Of a stretch of DNA of 64,000 bases, positions 29,012-38,041 are shown piece after piece (within the stretch, counting starts at the first letter, position 1; each line of letters starts with the position of its first letter). Where the stretch lies: NCBI RefSeq assembly GCF_900129825.1, contig NZ_FQWZ01000008.1, forward strand, positions 62,001 to 126,000, given 5' to 3'. The notes below the pieces were generated by a model. It had not been told where the DNA came from and searched no databases. It worked only from the letters and a program-made list of their open reading frames with translations. The translations under genes were made by a program, and so were the position numbers. This stretch comes from Hydrocarboniphaga daqingensis. Lineage in GTDB: Bacteria > Pseudomonadota > Gammaproteobacteria > Nevskiales > Nevskiaceae.

Positions 29012-30319
29012 ATGACCCGCGAAGAGCAAATCAAGGCCCTCGAACTCGATTGGGCGACCAACCCCCGCTGGAAGGGTGTGAAGCGCACCTACACGGCCGC
29101 CGACGTCGTTCGTCTGCGCGGCAGCCAGCAGATCGAATACACGCTGGCCAAGCAGGGCGCCGAGAAGCTCTGGGCCAAGGTCAACGGCGGCGCCAAGAAG
29201 GGCTACGTCAACGCTTTCGGTGCGATCACCGCCGGTCAGGCGATGCAGCAGGCCAAGGCCGGCCTCGAAGCCGTGTACCTGTCCGGCTGGCAGGTTGCGG
29301 CCGACGGCAACACCAGCGAAACCATGTACCCGGACCAGTCGCTGTACGCGTACGACTCCGTGCCGACGATGGTTCGCCGCATCAACAACACCTTCAAGCG
29401 CGCTGACGAAATCCAGTGGAGCCGCGGCATCGAGCCGGGCCACAAGGATTACGTCGACTACTTCCTGCCGATCGTGGCCGATGCCGAAGCCGGCTTCGGT
29501 GGCGTGCTGAACGCGTTCGAGCTGATGAAGAACATGATCGCCTCCGGCGCCGCCGGCGTGCACTTCGAAGACCAGCTCGCTGCGGTCAAGAAGTGCGGCC
29601 ACATGGGCGGCAAGGTGCTGGTGCCGACGCAGGAAGCCATCGAGAAGCTGGTCGCCGCGCGTTTTGCTTCCGACGTGATGGGCGTGCCGACGATCGTGCT
29701 GGCTCGTACCGACGCCGAAGCTGCCAACCTGCTGACCTCGGACCACGATCCGAACGACAAGCCGTTCCTGACTGGCGAGCGCACCCCGGAAGGCTTCTAC
29801 CGCGTCAAGAACGGTCTGGAGCAGGCGATCAGCCGCGGCGTCGCCTACGCGCCGTACGCCGACCTGGTGTGGTGCGAAACCGGCGTGCCGGATATCGGCT
29901 TCGCCCGTGAGTTCGCTCAGGCCGTGCTGAAGGACAACCCCGGCCAGCTGCTGAGCTACAACTGCTCGCCGTCGTTCAACTGGAAGAAGAACCTCAACGA
30001 CAGCCAGATCGCTTCCTTCCAGGAAGAGCTGAGCGCGCTGGGTTACAAGTACCAGTTCATCACGCTGGCCGGCATCCACATCAACTGGTTCAACACCTTC
30101 CAGTTCGCCCACGCCTACGCTCGCGGCGAAGGCATGAAGCACTACACGCAGATGGTGCAGGAGCCGGAATTCGCGGCTCGCGAGAAGGGCTACACCTTCG
30201 TGTCGCACCAGCAGGAAGTCGGCGCTGGCTACTTCGACGACGTGACCACCGTGATCCAGGGCGGCGCCTCCAGCGTCAAGGCTCTGACGGGCTCGACGGA
30301 AGAAGAGCAGTTCCACTAA
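29012..30319 (+). CDS. aceA: Isocitrate lyase
   Basis: Cytosolic enzyme of the glyoxylate shunt, splitting isocitrate to glyoxylate and succinate, needed for growth on acetate or fatty acids. The 435-residue protein matches the short bacterial form. It has the catalytic loop [11 protein letters not shown] with Cys195, substrate and metal residues in [10 protein letters not shown] and [10 protein letters not shown], and [10 protein letters not shown] near the C-terminal part. The ribosome site AGGAAG precedes the ATG. Malate synthase (aceB/glcB) and the kinase aceK are not in this window. Confidence 0.97.
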   Translation: MTREEQIKALELDWATNPRWKGVKRTYTAADVVRLRGSQQIEYTLAKQGAEKLWAKVNGGAKKGYVNAFGAITAGQAMQQAKAGLEAVYLSGWQVAADGNTSETMYPDQSLYAYDSVPTMVRRINNTFKRADEIQWSRGIEPGHKDYVDYFLPIVADAEAGFGGVLNAFELMKNMIASGAAGVHFEDQLAAVKKCGHMGGKVLVPTQEAIEKLVAARFASDVMGVPTIVLARTDAEAANLLTSDHDPNDKPFLTGERTPEGFYRVKNGLEQAISRGVAYAPYADLVWCETGVPDIGFAREFAQAVLKDNPGQLLSYNCSPSFNWKKNLNDSQIASFQEELSALGYKYQFITLAGIHINWFNTFQFAHAYARGEGMKHYTQMVQEPEFAAREKGYTFVSHQQEVGAGYFDDVTTVIQGGASSVKALTGSTEEEQFH

Positions 30320-30380
30320 GCCTCATGGTCGTCGGGCGTCGCTGAATCATGGCGCCGCCCGTCGACTGGCCGTAGCATGA

Positions 30381-30405
30381 ACCCCCGCCTCGGCGGGGGT
30401 TTTTT
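30381..30405 (+). terminator. Rho-independent terminator after aceA
   Basis: A GC stem CCCCCG/CGGGGG (up to 8 bp if the loop closes to two bases), followed by six T. It ends the aceA transcript about 65 bases after the stop. Confidence 0.88.
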
Positions 30406-30483
30406 GTGAGCGGGACCGTCGTTCGGGGTGGGCGATGGTCGGGTATCTGCCGTGCGGATGTTGCAGCCTAGGGAGGGATGGCG

Positions 30484-31506
30484 ATGCGGATTCTGAAGAC
30501 GCTGTTGGTGCTGTTGGCGGTGCTGGCAACCGTATTTCTCGGTGTGGGCTTGGCGCTGCCGGACCGCGCCCGTGTTGAGCGCAGCGTTCTAATCGATGCC
30601 AGCCCCGCCACCGTCTACACCGTGCTCAACGGATTCCGGCAGTTCAACCGCTGGTCGCCATGGGCCGATATCGATCCGCAGACGGTCTACACCTACAGCG
30701 GTCCGCCGACCGGTGTCGGCGCGCGGCAACGCTGGACCAGCCAGAACCCGGCAGCCGGCTCCGGTAGCCAGGAAATACTCGAGGCGACGCCGTATGCGGC
30801 GGTCAAGGTTCGGCTGCAGTTCGACGGCATGGACGTCGACAATCTGCTGACGTATTCGCTGTCGGCCGACGGCAGCGGCACACGGCTGGTTTGGACTTAC
30901 GAATCCGACTTCAATGGCAACGTGCTGAATCGCTACTTCGGCTTGCTGCTGGACAAAATGATCGGTCCCGATTTCGACAAAGGCCTCGCACGGCTCAAGC
31001 CGCTTGCGGAGAGCTTGCCGCGGACGGACTTCACCGCGGTTCAACCGGAGGTGGTCGAGGTCGACAGCCTGCCGATCGCCTATGTCGCCGGCGAGGCGCC
31101 CTATGATGGTGCCGCGCCGCTCGTGCAGGACGCGCACGCCCGCATAGCGGCTTTCATTGCCGGCGCTGGCCGTCGAGCCAGCGGCGAGCCGCTGCTGATC
31201 ACCGAGTCGCTCGATGCTTCGACGCGACTGTGGAAGTTCATCGCCGCGATCCCGCTCGACGCGGCCTGCACGCCGCCCGATGAAGCGAGCGCAGTGCGCT
31301 GCGGCAAAACCTATGCGGGCTGGGCGATCCGTGGCCGTCACGTTGGTGCTGATGCTGCGATAGAGAGTAGTGTTGCGGCGCTGACCGCATTCAAGCTGAC
31401 TGCGGGGCTGGAGGACAATGGAGCGCGCTGGCAGCAGCGGCTATCCGATCCAGGTGTCACCACGTCCGAAACATCGCTTGCGCAGCTGGTCCAGCCGGTC
31501 AAGTAG
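30484..31506 (+). CDS. SRPBCC-domain protein with C-terminal GyrI-like domain, membrane anchored
   Basis: A 340-residue protein. Residues about 3-25 form a signal anchor or uncleaved membrane helix. Residues about 30-175 are a START/SRPBCC (polyketide cyclase-like) domain: RSVLIDASPATVYTVLNGFRQF-like opening and RLVWTYESDF. Residues about 190-335 resemble a GyrI/SOUL-type effector-binding domain (AYVAGEAPYDG, AGWAIRGRHV). Such domains bind small hydrophobic ligands; none can be named. Start: the site GGGAGGG at 30471-30477 abuts an ATG at 30478, so the ATG two codons later is better spaced. It lies just before gacA. Confidence 0.78.
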   Translation: MRILKTLLVLLAVLATVFLGVGLALPDRARVERSVLIDASPATVYTVLNGFRQFNRWSPWADIDPQTVYTYSGPPTGVGARQRWTSQNPAAGSGSQEILEATPYAAVKVRLQFDGMDVDNLLTYSLSADGSGTRLVWTYESDFNGNVLNRYFGLLLDKMIGPDFDKGLARLKPLAESLPRTDFTAVQPEVVEVDSLPIAYVAGEAPYDGAAPLVQDAHARIAAFIAGAGRRASGEPLLITESLDASTRLWKFIAAIPLDAACTPPDEASAVRCGKTYAGWAIRGRHVGADAAIESSVAALTAFKLTAGLEDNGARWQQRLSDPGVTTSETSLAQLVQPVK

Positions 31507-31540
31507 AGCCGGCGCAACTCAACAAACAGGGTCGAATTAG

Positions 31541-32197
31541 ATGATCAAGATCATGCTGGTGGACGACCATCGTCTGGTCCGCGCAGGTTTGCGCCGAGTG
31601 CTGCAGGAAGTGGCCGATATGTCGGTGGTCGCCGAGGCCAGCAATGGAGAGGATGCGCTGGAGTTGGCGCGTCAGACCAATCCCGACGTGGTGCTGATGG
31701 ATATCAACATGCCGGGCATCGGTGGATTGGAGTGCACGCGGCGGCTGTTGCAGCGGTCGCCGTCGACCAAGGTCATCGCGGTCTCGATGCATTTGGAAGA
31801 GCCGTACCCGAGCCGCTTTCTGGCCGGCGGCGCGGCTGGCTATCTGAGCAAGGACTCGGCTGCCGACGAAGTCGTATCCGCAATCCGCCGCGTCTACGCC
31901 GGCGGACACTACGTCGCCGCTGACGTCGCCGGCAATCTGGCCGCCAGCTTGGTTCGCGGCGCCAGCAACAGTCCGTTCGAGCAGCTGTCGCAGCGGGAAA
32001 CCCAGGTGATGCTGATGGTCACCAAGGGCTACGGCACGCAAGAGATCTCCGACCGGCTGCACTTGTCGCCCAAGACCGTCAGCACCTACCGCTATCGGCT
32101 GTTCGAAAAGCTCAACGTCACCAACGATGTCGAGCTGACACGTATGGCGATGCGCTATGGTTTGCTGGAGGACAAAGCCGAGCCCGCAGCGCGCTGA
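31541..32197 (+). CDS. gacA: Response regulator GacA/UvrY (LuxR family)
   Basis: A 218-residue two-domain regulator. The receiver domain has DD at 8-9, phospho-acceptor Asp54 (VLMDINMPG) and Lys in YLSKDS. The C-terminal LuxR-type helix-turn-helix reads LSQRETQVMLMVTKGYGTQEI and LSPKTVSTYRYRLFEKL. The following uvrC and pgsA reproduce the gacA/uvrY-uvrC-pgsA order of gammaproteobacteria, which supports the name. GacA with sensor GacS/BarA activates small RNAs that sequester CsrA/RsmA; none of these partners is in this window. Confidence 0.92.
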   Translation: MIKIMLVDDHRLVRAGLRRVLQEVADMSVVAEASNGEDALELARQTNPDVVLMDINMPGIGGLECTRRLLQRSPSTKVIAVSMHLEEPYPSRFLAGGAAGYLSKDSAADEVVSAIRRVYAGGHYVAADVAGNLAASLVRGASNSPFEQLSQRETQVMLMVTKGYGTQEISDRLHLSPKTVSTYRYRLFEKLNVTNDVELTRMAMRYGLLEDKAEPAAR

Positions 32198-32346
32198 TAA
32201 CGCTCACCGACTCGCGCTGGGAAAGTCTGGCGCGCATCGCCGAGTGAGCGTCTGCAGCATGGCGACGAACGCGTGACCTTCTGAGCGTCGCGCCGCATTC
32301 GATCGCTGATCAAGAGCGCAACTCAAGCGCGTTAAACTAACGGCCT

Positions 32347-34167
32347 ATGGCAGCCAACAGCGAGAGCTTCGATTCCCGCGCCTTTCTGTCGCAGCTGACG
32401 ACGCATCCGGGCGTTTACCGCATGTACGGCGGCGCCGACGAGCTGCTTTACGTCGGCAAGGCGCGCAATCTCAAGAAGCGGGTCGGGCAGTACTTTCTGC
32501 GGGCGTCAGGCGATCCGCGCATCGAGTCGATGGTGTCGCAGATCCGCCGTATCGATATCACCGTCACGCGTACCGAAGACGAAGCGCTGATCCTTGAGAA
32601 CAACCTGATCAAGGAGTTCGGGCCGCGCTATAACGTGATGTATCGCGACGACAAGAGCTACCCGTACGTTCGTTTCTCGTCGCACGCCTATCCGCGCATC
32701 AGCTACTACCGTGGAGCCAAGTCGCCAGGCGATCGGTACTTCGGGCCCTTTCCGAGTGCATCGGCCGTCCGAGAAACTCTGTACACGCTGCAGAAGTTGT
32801 TTCGCTTGCGGCCATGTCGCGACAGTTTTTTTGCGCACCGCGAGCGGCCCTGCCTGCAGCACCAGATCAAGCGTTGCTCGGCGCCCTGCGTCGGCTTGAT
32901 CGACGCTGCCGATTATTCGCGCGACCTGGCCAAGGCGGCGCGACTGCTCGAGGGGCGTGGCGACGAGTTGGCGCGTGAGTTGTCGACCGAGATGGAGCAA
33001 GCGGCCGAGGAACTGCAGTTCGAGCGCGCTGCGCGGCTGCGCGACCAGATCGCGGCACTCAAGCGGGTTCGCGAAAACCGCGTGATCAGCGGCGGTGCCG
33101 AGGCGTTGGACTTGATCGCCGTGGCGCCGCATGCGTCCAGCAGTTGCGTGGTCGTGATGAGCGTCCGTGACGGCGTCAACCTCGGGCATCGCAGCCATTT
33201 TCCGAAACATCCGCCACATACCGACGTTGCCGAGCTGCTCGATAGCTTTGTCAGCCAGCACTACAGCCAGCAGCCGTGCCCGCCGGAGATTCTGATCAGC
33301 CACGAGGTCGAAGACCTCGACTGGCTCGAAGCCGCGCTCAGCCAGCACGCGGGTCGCCGCGTCAGTCTCAAGCAGCCACAGCGCGGACCCAAGCAGAAGC
33401 TGATGGAGATGGCGCTGAACACGGCGGCGCAAGCACTATCGACCCGGTTGGTCGAAGCGGCGAGCATGGACTCGCGTCTGCTCGAACTGCAGCGCGCGCT
33501 CGACTTGGATCATCCGCCGCGTCGCATGGAATGCTTCGATATCAGCCACACGCGCGGTGAGAAGGCGGTGGCGTCCTGCGTCGTGTTCGGTGAGGACGGT
33601 CCGCTGAAGACGCATTACCGGAAGTTCAATATCGACGGCATCACGCCGGGCGACGATTACGCTGCGATCAAGCAGGCGGTGGCGCGACGCTTCGCCCGCG
33701 TTAAGTCGGGCGAAGTGCAACGTCCCGACGTCCTGTTCATCGACGGAGGCAAAGGGCAGCTCGGCTCGGCGCTCGAAGCGCTCGATGAATTGGGTGTCGA
33801 CGATCTGCGTGTCGTGGCGATCGCAAAGGGACCGACGCGCAAGCCCGGACTCGAAGAACTGATCCTGCCCGAGATGGAGTTTCCGCTGCGGCTCGCGGCC
33901 GATTCGCCGGCGCTCCATCTGATTCAGCGCATCCGCGACGAAGCGCATCGTTTTGCGATCACCGGCCATCGCGGCCGTCGCGACAAGGCGCGCGTGACGT
34001 CGGATCTTGAAACCATCGACGGGCTGGGGCCGGCGCGACGTCGCGCGCTGCTGAAGGCTTTCGGTGGGACCGCGCAGCTGCGGCGTGCAACGATCGAGCA
34101 GCTGACCCAGGTCGAAGGTGTCAGCCAGACGCTGGCCGAGCGCATCTACGCGCACTATCGCAACTGA
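32347..34167 (+). CDS. uvrC: Excinuclease ABC subunit C
   Basis: Dual-incision nuclease of nucleotide excision repair. The 606-residue protein has an N-terminal GIY-YIG domain (PGVYRMYGGADELLYVGKA), a cysteine-containing segment (CLQHQIKRCSAPC), a UVR motif that binds UvrB (EELQFERAARLRDQIAAL), the RNase H-like C-terminal nuclease (CFDISHTRGEKAV, VLFIDGGKGQL) and a tandem helix-hairpin-helix end (IDGLGPARRRALL). The 149-base gap after gacA contains an imperfect inverted repeat (arms ACGCTCA/TGAGCGT, 32200-32206 and 32245-32251). Confidence 0.97.
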   Translation: MAANSESFDSRAFLSQLTTHPGVYRMYGGADELLYVGKARNLKKRVGQYFLRASGDPRIESMVSQIRRIDITVTRTEDEALILENNLIKEFGPRYNVMYRDDKSYPYVRFSSHAYPRISYYRGAKSPGDRYFGPFPSASAVRETLYTLQKLFRLRPCRDSFFAHRERPCLQHQIKRCSAPCVGLIDAADYSRDLAKAARLLEGRGDELARELSTEMEQAAEELQFERAARLRDQIAALKRVRENRVISGGAEALDLIAVAPHASSSCVVVMSVRDGVNLGHRSHFPKHPPHTDVAELLDSFVSQHYSQQPCPPEILISHEVEDLDWLEAALSQHAGRRVSLKQPQRGPKQKLMEMALNTAAQALSTRLVEAASMDSRLLELQRALDLDHPPRRMECFDISHTRGEKAVASCVVFGEDGPLKTHYRKFNIDGITPGDDYAAIKQAVARRFARVKSGEVQRPDVLFIDGGKGQLGSALEALDELGVDDLRVVAIAKGPTRKPGLEELILPEMEFPLRLAADSPALHLIQRIRDEAHRFAITGHRGRRDKARVTSDLETIDGLGPARRRALLKAFGGTAQLRRATIEQLTQVEGVSQTLAERIYAHYRN

Positions 34168-34239
34168 CGGCAACCGGCCTGTGCGGCGCGCGACCTGAAC
34201 CGGGCTGCGCCGACGCGGGAAAACGTCGATACTCGGCGC

Positions 34240-34809
34240 ATGCGAATGAATCTACCCAATGTTCTGACTCTGCTCCGGGTTGCGGTGATCCCCGTCGTGC
34301 TGGGTCTGTTCTATCTGCCGTACCCGTATGCACGTCAGGTGGCGTTCTGCCTGTACGCCGCTGCTTGCGTGACCGATTGGGTCGACGGCTACCTGGCGCG
34401 GCTGTGGGGGCAGACGTCGAAGTTCGGCGCGTTTCTGGACCCGGTTGCCGACAAGCTGTTGGTGGCGGTGTCGCTGGTGATGATTCTCGAAGCAAGGCCG
34501 GGTGGGATTCTGGCAATGCTCGTGGCGATCATCATCGGTCGCGAGATCACGATATCGGCGCTTCGCGAGTGGATGGCAGAGCTGGGTCAGCGTACCAGCG
34601 TCGCTGTTGGCTGGGTCGGCAAACTCAAAACGATATTCCAGATGGTCGCCATCGGCTGCATGCTGTGGGAAATCCCGCTGCTCGGCATTCCGATCTACGA
34701 GATCGGCTTCGTGCTATTGTTCGCCGCCGCCGCGCTGACGGTGTGGTCGATGTTGCTTTATCTGCGCGCCGCTTGGCCTTTCATGAAGGAAGATCATCCG
34801 GTTCGCTGA
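34240..34809 (+). CDS. pgsA: CDP-diacylglycerol-glycerol-3-phosphate 3-phosphatidyltransferase
   Basis: Inner-membrane enzyme making phosphatidylglycerol phosphate, the first committed step to PG and cardiolipin. The 189-residue protein shows the CDP-alcohol phosphotransferase motif D-x2-DG-x2-AR-x8-G-x3-D-x3-D in TDWVDGYLAR and FGAFLDPVADK, and about five or six membrane helices. Start ATG gives MRMNLPNVLT; the second ATG two codons on is equally plausible. It completes the gacA-uvrC-pgsA-tRNA order. Confidence 0.95.
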   Translation: MRMNLPNVLTLLRVAVIPVVLGLFYLPYPYARQVAFCLYAAACVTDWVDGYLARLWGQTSKFGAFLDPVADKLLVAVSLVMILEARPGGILAMLVAIIIGREITISALREWMAELGQRTSVAVGWVGKLKTIFQMVAIGCMLWEIPLLGIPIYEIGFVLLFAAAALTVWSMLLYLRAAWPFMKEDHPVR

Positions 34810-34847
34810 TCGCTTCAACGGTTCGTAAAAAAAGCGTTCGCAAGGTG

Positions 34848-34875
34848 TTGACAGCCTGCTCGCAAACGCTAAAAT
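34848..34875 (+). promoter_or_regulatory. Sigma-70 promoter for the tRNA-Gly gene
   Basis: Consensus TTGACA at 34848-34853, a 16-base spacer and TAAAAT at 34870-34875, followed by GCGCGCC, a GC-rich discriminator typical of stable-RNA promoters. The tRNA begins 13 bases downstream. Confidence 0.8.
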
Positions 34876-34887
34876 GCGCGCCTCTTC

Positions 34888-34963
34888 GCGGGAATAGCTC
34901 AGTTGGTAGAGCGCGACCTTGCCAAGGTCGAGGTCGCGGGTTCGAATCCCGTTTCCCGCTCCA
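34888..34963 (+). tRNA. tRNA-Gly (GCC)
   Basis: A 76-base cloverleaf with CCA encoded. Acceptor GCGGGAA pairs with TTCCCGC, the anticodon loop TTGCCAA gives anticodon GCC, and the T loop is TTCGAAT. It is first in a Gly-Cys-Leu tRNA cluster after pgsA. Confidence 0.97.
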
Positions 34964-34970
34964 GGCTTCC

Positions 34971-35000
34971 AAAAAACCCCGAGCTGCACCGGGGTTTTTT
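34971..35000 (+). terminator. Terminator between tRNA-Gly and tRNA-Cys
   Basis: CCCCG/CGGGG stem extended by A6/T6 pairing, with an 8-base loop and a six-T run. It lies 8 bases after the tRNA-Gly CCA. It suggests that tRNA-Gly may be transcribed separately or that only part of the transcript continues to tRNA-Cys. Confidence 0.75.
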
Positions 35001-35040
35001 ACTTTCTACGCACCACGGCGTGAGTAGAATCTTCAACCAG

Positions 35041-35114
35041 GGCTGCGTGGCAGAACGGTCATGCAGAGGACTGCAAATCCTCGTACGTCGGTTCGACTCC
35101 GGCCGCAGCCTCCA
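35041..35114 (+). tRNA. tRNA-Cys (GCA)
   Basis: A 74-base cloverleaf with CCA encoded. Acceptor GGCTGCG pairs with CGCAGCC; the anticodon arm GGACTGCAAATCC gives GCA; the T loop is TTCGACT. Confidence 0.97.
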
Positions 35115-35202
35115 TCTTGATTGTCCGGGCCCATCGCGGCCTGTCGCTTCCACTCTTGTTGGCCTCCGGCGCCGATTCACAGTGGTAGCATCGCGTCCGT
35201 TC

Positions 35203-35288
35203 GCGACCGTGGCGGAATTGGTAGACGCATGAGACTTAAAATCTCCCGCCTTCTGGGCGTGCCGGTTCGATTCCGGCCGGTCGCACCA
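35203..35288 (+). tRNA. tRNA-Leu (TAA)
   Basis: An 86-base class II tRNA with a long variable arm and encoded CCA. Acceptor GCGACCG pairs with CGGTCGC, the anticodon loop CTTAAAA gives TAA, and the D loop carries GGTAGA as in other tRNA-Leu. Confidence 0.97.
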
Positions 35289-35362
35289 CTTGATTTGTCG
35301 ACGTCGGCGCCGCACTCCCGATAGCGCGCCGTTCTCCTGTCCTTGCGCCGGTCTCTGACACC

Positions 35363-35947
35363 TTGAATCCCTTGCTTCGAGTAGACGGACTCAGCGTCGG
35401 TCGCGGCGACCGCGTGCTGCTAACCGACTTCGCGTTGAGCCTCGATGCCGGCGTGCTGCTGCATCTGCGCGGCCGAAACGGTGCCGGCAAGACCTCGCTG
35501 CTTGAAGTGCTCGCAGGCCTCAGGGCGCCGCTGCGAGGGCAGGTGGTTCGCCCCGAAGCCGGTCTGCATTGGCTCGGGCATAAAAACGGGCTCAATGGAG
35601 ACTTGAGCCTGATCGAGAATCTTCAGTACTGGTGTGCATTGCAGCAGTGCAGTGCGGCGCCGATCGTGACCTCGCTCGAGCGTTTGGGCTTGGCGCGGCT
35701 GCGCTACCGGGCCGCGCGAACCTTGTCGGCTGGACAGAAGAGGCGAGCGGCTCTGGCGCGCCTGCTGGTCGCGCCACGTCCGCTATGGTTGCTGGACGAG
35801 CCGCTGGCCGCACTCGACGTGGCGGGCCTGGACGATGTGGGCTGCATGTTCGACCAGCATCTGCAGCAAGGCGGAGCGGTGATCGTCACCAGCCACCAGC
35901 CTTTGCCGCTGGCCGACGGACGCATGCGCACGATGGAGCTGAGCTGA
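35363..35947 (+). CDS. ccmA: Heme exporter ATP-binding protein CcmA
   Basis: ATPase of the CcmABCD complex that releases holo-CcmE during cytochrome c maturation. The 194-residue protein has Walker A GRNGAGKTS, an ABC signature reading LSAGQKRR, Walker B LWLLDEP and the switch His in VTSHQP. No ATG precedes the conserved region; the TTG at 35363 gives MNPLLRVDGLSVGRG, and a second TTG three codons on is possible. It overlaps ccmB by one base (TGATG) and opens the ccmABCDEFGHI operon. Confidence 0.95.
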   Translation: MNPLLRVDGLSVGRGDRVLLTDFALSLDAGVLLHLRGRNGAGKTSLLEVLAGLRAPLRGQVVRPEAGLHWLGHKNGLNGDLSLIENLQYWCALQQCSAAPIVTSLERLGLARLRYRAARTLSAGQKRRAALARLLVAPRPLWLLDEPLAALDVAGLDDVGCMFDQHLQQGGAVIVTSHQPLPLADGRMRTMELS

Positions 35948-36615
35948 TGTTCGCGGTATTCGCAGCGGCGTTGCGTCGCGAGCTGAGGCTGGCAGCGCGC
36001 CACAAGGGTGACTGGCTGCTGCCGCCGCTGTTTTATCTGATCGTGGTCACGCTGTTCGCACTCGGCGGGAAGCCCAACGACCCGCAGTTGTCGGCCTTCG
36101 CCCCGGCGGTGTTGTGGGTCGGTGTGCTGCTGTCGGCGCTGCTGAACCTCGACCGGCTGTTCCGGGCGGACTTCGACGATGGCACGCTCGAGCAATGTTT
36201 TCTCGGCGCGCAGGGCGCGATGCCCGTGGTGTACGCCAAGCTGATCGGTCACTGGCTGCTGGGCGGCTTACCGTTATCGCTGATTGCCGCGCCGCTGGCG
36301 CTGCAGTTGGACGTGCCTGCGACGGTGCTGCCGACCTTGTTGGCGGGTTTGCTGCTGGGGACGCCGATGCTCAGCTTGATTGGTGGCTTTGCTGCGGCCC
36401 TGACCGTCGGCTTGCCGCGCGCGGCCGTGTTGTTGCCAGTGCTGGTGCTGCCGCTGATCGGTCCGGTGGTGATCTTCGGGGCCGGTGCTGCGCGTGCCGC
36501 CGCCGCCGGTCTGTCGGCGGCCGGTCCGTTATACTTGCTCGCATCGCTGCTGGTCGCCGGGCTCTGTCTGCTGCCGCTGGCCGCCACCGTCGCCCTGCGC
36601 AACAGCTTCGACTGA
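35947..36615 (+). CDS. ccmB: Heme exporter membrane protein CcmB
   Basis: Six-helix inner-membrane subunit of the CcmABCD complex, 222 residues, close to the family length. The N-terminal cytosolic segment FAAALRRELRLAARHKGDWLLPPLFYLIVVTLFALG and the FDDGTLEQ motif are typical. The ATG overlaps the ccmA stop by one base. The reading frame extends upstream inside ccmA, but that part is a shadow. Confidence 0.95.
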   Translation: MFAVFAAALRRELRLAARHKGDWLLPPLFYLIVVTLFALGGKPNDPQLSAFAPAVLWVGVLLSALLNLDRLFRADFDDGTLEQCFLGAQGAMPVVYAKLIGHWLLGGLPLSLIAAPLALQLDVPATVLPTLLAGLLLGTPMLSLIGGFAAALTVGLPRAAVLLPVLVLPLIGPVVIFGAGAARAAAAGLSAAGPLYLLASLLVAGLCLLPLAATVALRNSFD

Positions 36616-36634
36616 TCCCACCGAATACGACCCC

Positions 36635-37390
36635 ATGTGGACCTGGTTTCACCGGCTGGCATCGCCTCCGACGTTCTATCGTCTAGCGGACCGCTATTCG
36701 CCGTGGCTCGCCGTGTTGTCGTTGTTGCTGATCGGCTATGGCCTGGTCGGCGGACTGTGGCTGGCACCGCCTGATTACCAGCAAGGCGATGCGTTCCGCA
36801 TCATCTACGTCCACGTGCCGGCCGCTTGGCTGTCACTGTCGGGTTATGTGGCAATGGCTGCCGCCGCTGCGGTGGCCATCATCTGGCGGATCAAGCTCGC
36901 CGAGTGCGTCGTCGTGGCGATCGCGCCGGTGGGCGCTAGCTTCACGGCGCTGGCGCTGATAACCGGCATGCTGTGGGGCAAGCCGATGTGGGGCAAATAC
37001 TGGGTGTGGGACGCGCGCCTCACCTCCGAGTTGGTGCTGCTGTTCCTGTACTTGGGGGTGCTCGGGCTCAACCGGGCATTCGAAGACCCGCGCGCCGGTG
37101 CCCGAGCCTGCGGACTGCTGGCCTTGGTCGGCGTGGTCAACGTGCCGATCGTCCATTACTCGGTCGAATGGTGGAACAGCCTCCACCAGGGCTCGACGGT
37201 GTCGCGGATCGGTAAGCCGGCGATCGCAGCGTCGATGCTGTGGCCGCTGTTGTCGATGACGTTCGGCTGCATGGCGTTCTTCGGCTGGGCCGTGCTGCGC
37301 CGCGTACAGAACGACGTGCTGCTGCGCGAGCGGCGCAGTACCTGGGTCGCCGCTCTGCTGGGTGAACGCAAGGCCGCCGGCCATGTCTGA
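36635..37390 (+). CDS. ccmC: Heme-delivery protein CcmC
   Basis: Inner-membrane protein that loads heme onto CcmE. The 251-residue protein has six helices and the periplasmic tryptophan-rich WWD-type domain (GKYWVWDARLTSELVL), with flanking heme-ligand histidines in IYVHVPAAW and IVHYSVEWWNSLHQ. The ATG giving MWTWFHRLASP lies 20 bases after ccmB. Its 3' end overlaps ccmD by eight bases. Confidence 0.96.
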   Translation: MWTWFHRLASPPTFYRLADRYSPWLAVLSLLLIGYGLVGGLWLAPPDYQQGDAFRIIYVHVPAAWLSLSGYVAMAAAAAVAIIWRIKLAECVVVAIAPVGASFTALALITGMLWGKPMWGKYWVWDARLTSELVLLFLYLGVLGLNRAFEDPRAGARACGLLALVGVVNVPIVHYSVEWWNSLHQGSTVSRIGKPAIAASMLWPLLSMTFGCMAFFGWAVLRRVQNDVLLRERRSTWVAALLGERKAAGHV

Positions 37391-37547
37391 GTTCTTCGCA
37401 ATGGGGGGCTACGCCGCCTACGTTTGGTCGAGCTTCGGCGTGTTTGCCGCCGTGGTCGTCTGGAACGTGATCACGCCGCGCGTCGAACGCACGGCGGTGC
37501 TGCGCAAGCTCATCGAAGACGAACCGCAATCGGGAGATCGCGAGTGA
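37383..37547 (+). CDS. ccmD: Heme exporter small subunit CcmD
   Basis: A 54-residue single-helix membrane protein that stabilises the CcmABC-CcmE complex. Sequence EFFAMGGYAAYVWSSFG, a hydrophobic helix and a basic segment (RVERTAVLRKL) fit the family well. It overlaps ccmC upstream and ccmE downstream (GTGA), so its place in the operon is the main support besides the pattern. Confidence 0.92.
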   Translation: MSEFFAMGGYAAYVWSSFGVFAAVVVWNVITPRVERTAVLRKLIEDEPQSGDRE

Positions 37548-38038
37548 CCAAGCGTCAGAGTCGGATGGTCTGGGTCGGAGTGCTGTTGGGCGGCGTCGCC
37601 TTGGCGGCGGTGCTTGGCTTCAAGGCGCTGCGCGAGAACATGATGTACTTCTACACGCCGACCGACCTGGCGGCGAACGATGCACCGCGCAATGCACGCG
37701 TGAGACTCGGCGGCCTGGTCGAGCGCGGCAGTCTGGTGCGCGGCGAAGGTCTGCTGGTGACGTTCACGCTGGCTGATTGCGCCCAGAAGGTGTCAGTGCG
37801 CTACGAGGGCATACTGCCGGACCTGTTCCGCGAGGGGCAGGGCATTGTCGCGACCGGCGCGCTGGGTGACGACGGCGCCTTCACCGCCGACGAAGTGCTG
37901 GCCAAGCACGACGAAAACTACATGCCGCCTGAGCTGGCCGAAGGCCTCAAGAGCGCTGACGGCCGCCATAACTGCGCGCCGTTCAAGTCGGTCAACGGCA
38001 ACCTGGCCAGCGCCGACGCGCCGGCGCTGGCGCGCTGA
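37544..38038 (+). CDS. ccmE: Periplasmic heme chaperone CcmE
   Basis: Membrane-anchored chaperone that binds heme covalently and passes it to CcmF. It is 164 residues long, with one N-terminal helix (about 9-27), an OB-fold, and the heme-binding His122 in LAKHDENYMPPE. It starts at GTG overlapping the ccmD stop by three bases; that start gives the normal length. Confidence 0.96.
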   Translation: MTKRQSRMVWVGVLLGGVALAAVLGFKALRENMMYFYTPTDLAANDAPRNARVRLGGLVERGSLVRGEGLLVTFTLADCAQKVSVRYEGILPDLFREGQGIVATGALGDDGAFTADEVLAKHDENYMPPELAEGLKSADGRHNCAPFKSVNGNLASADAPALAR

Positions 38039-38041
38039 GCC

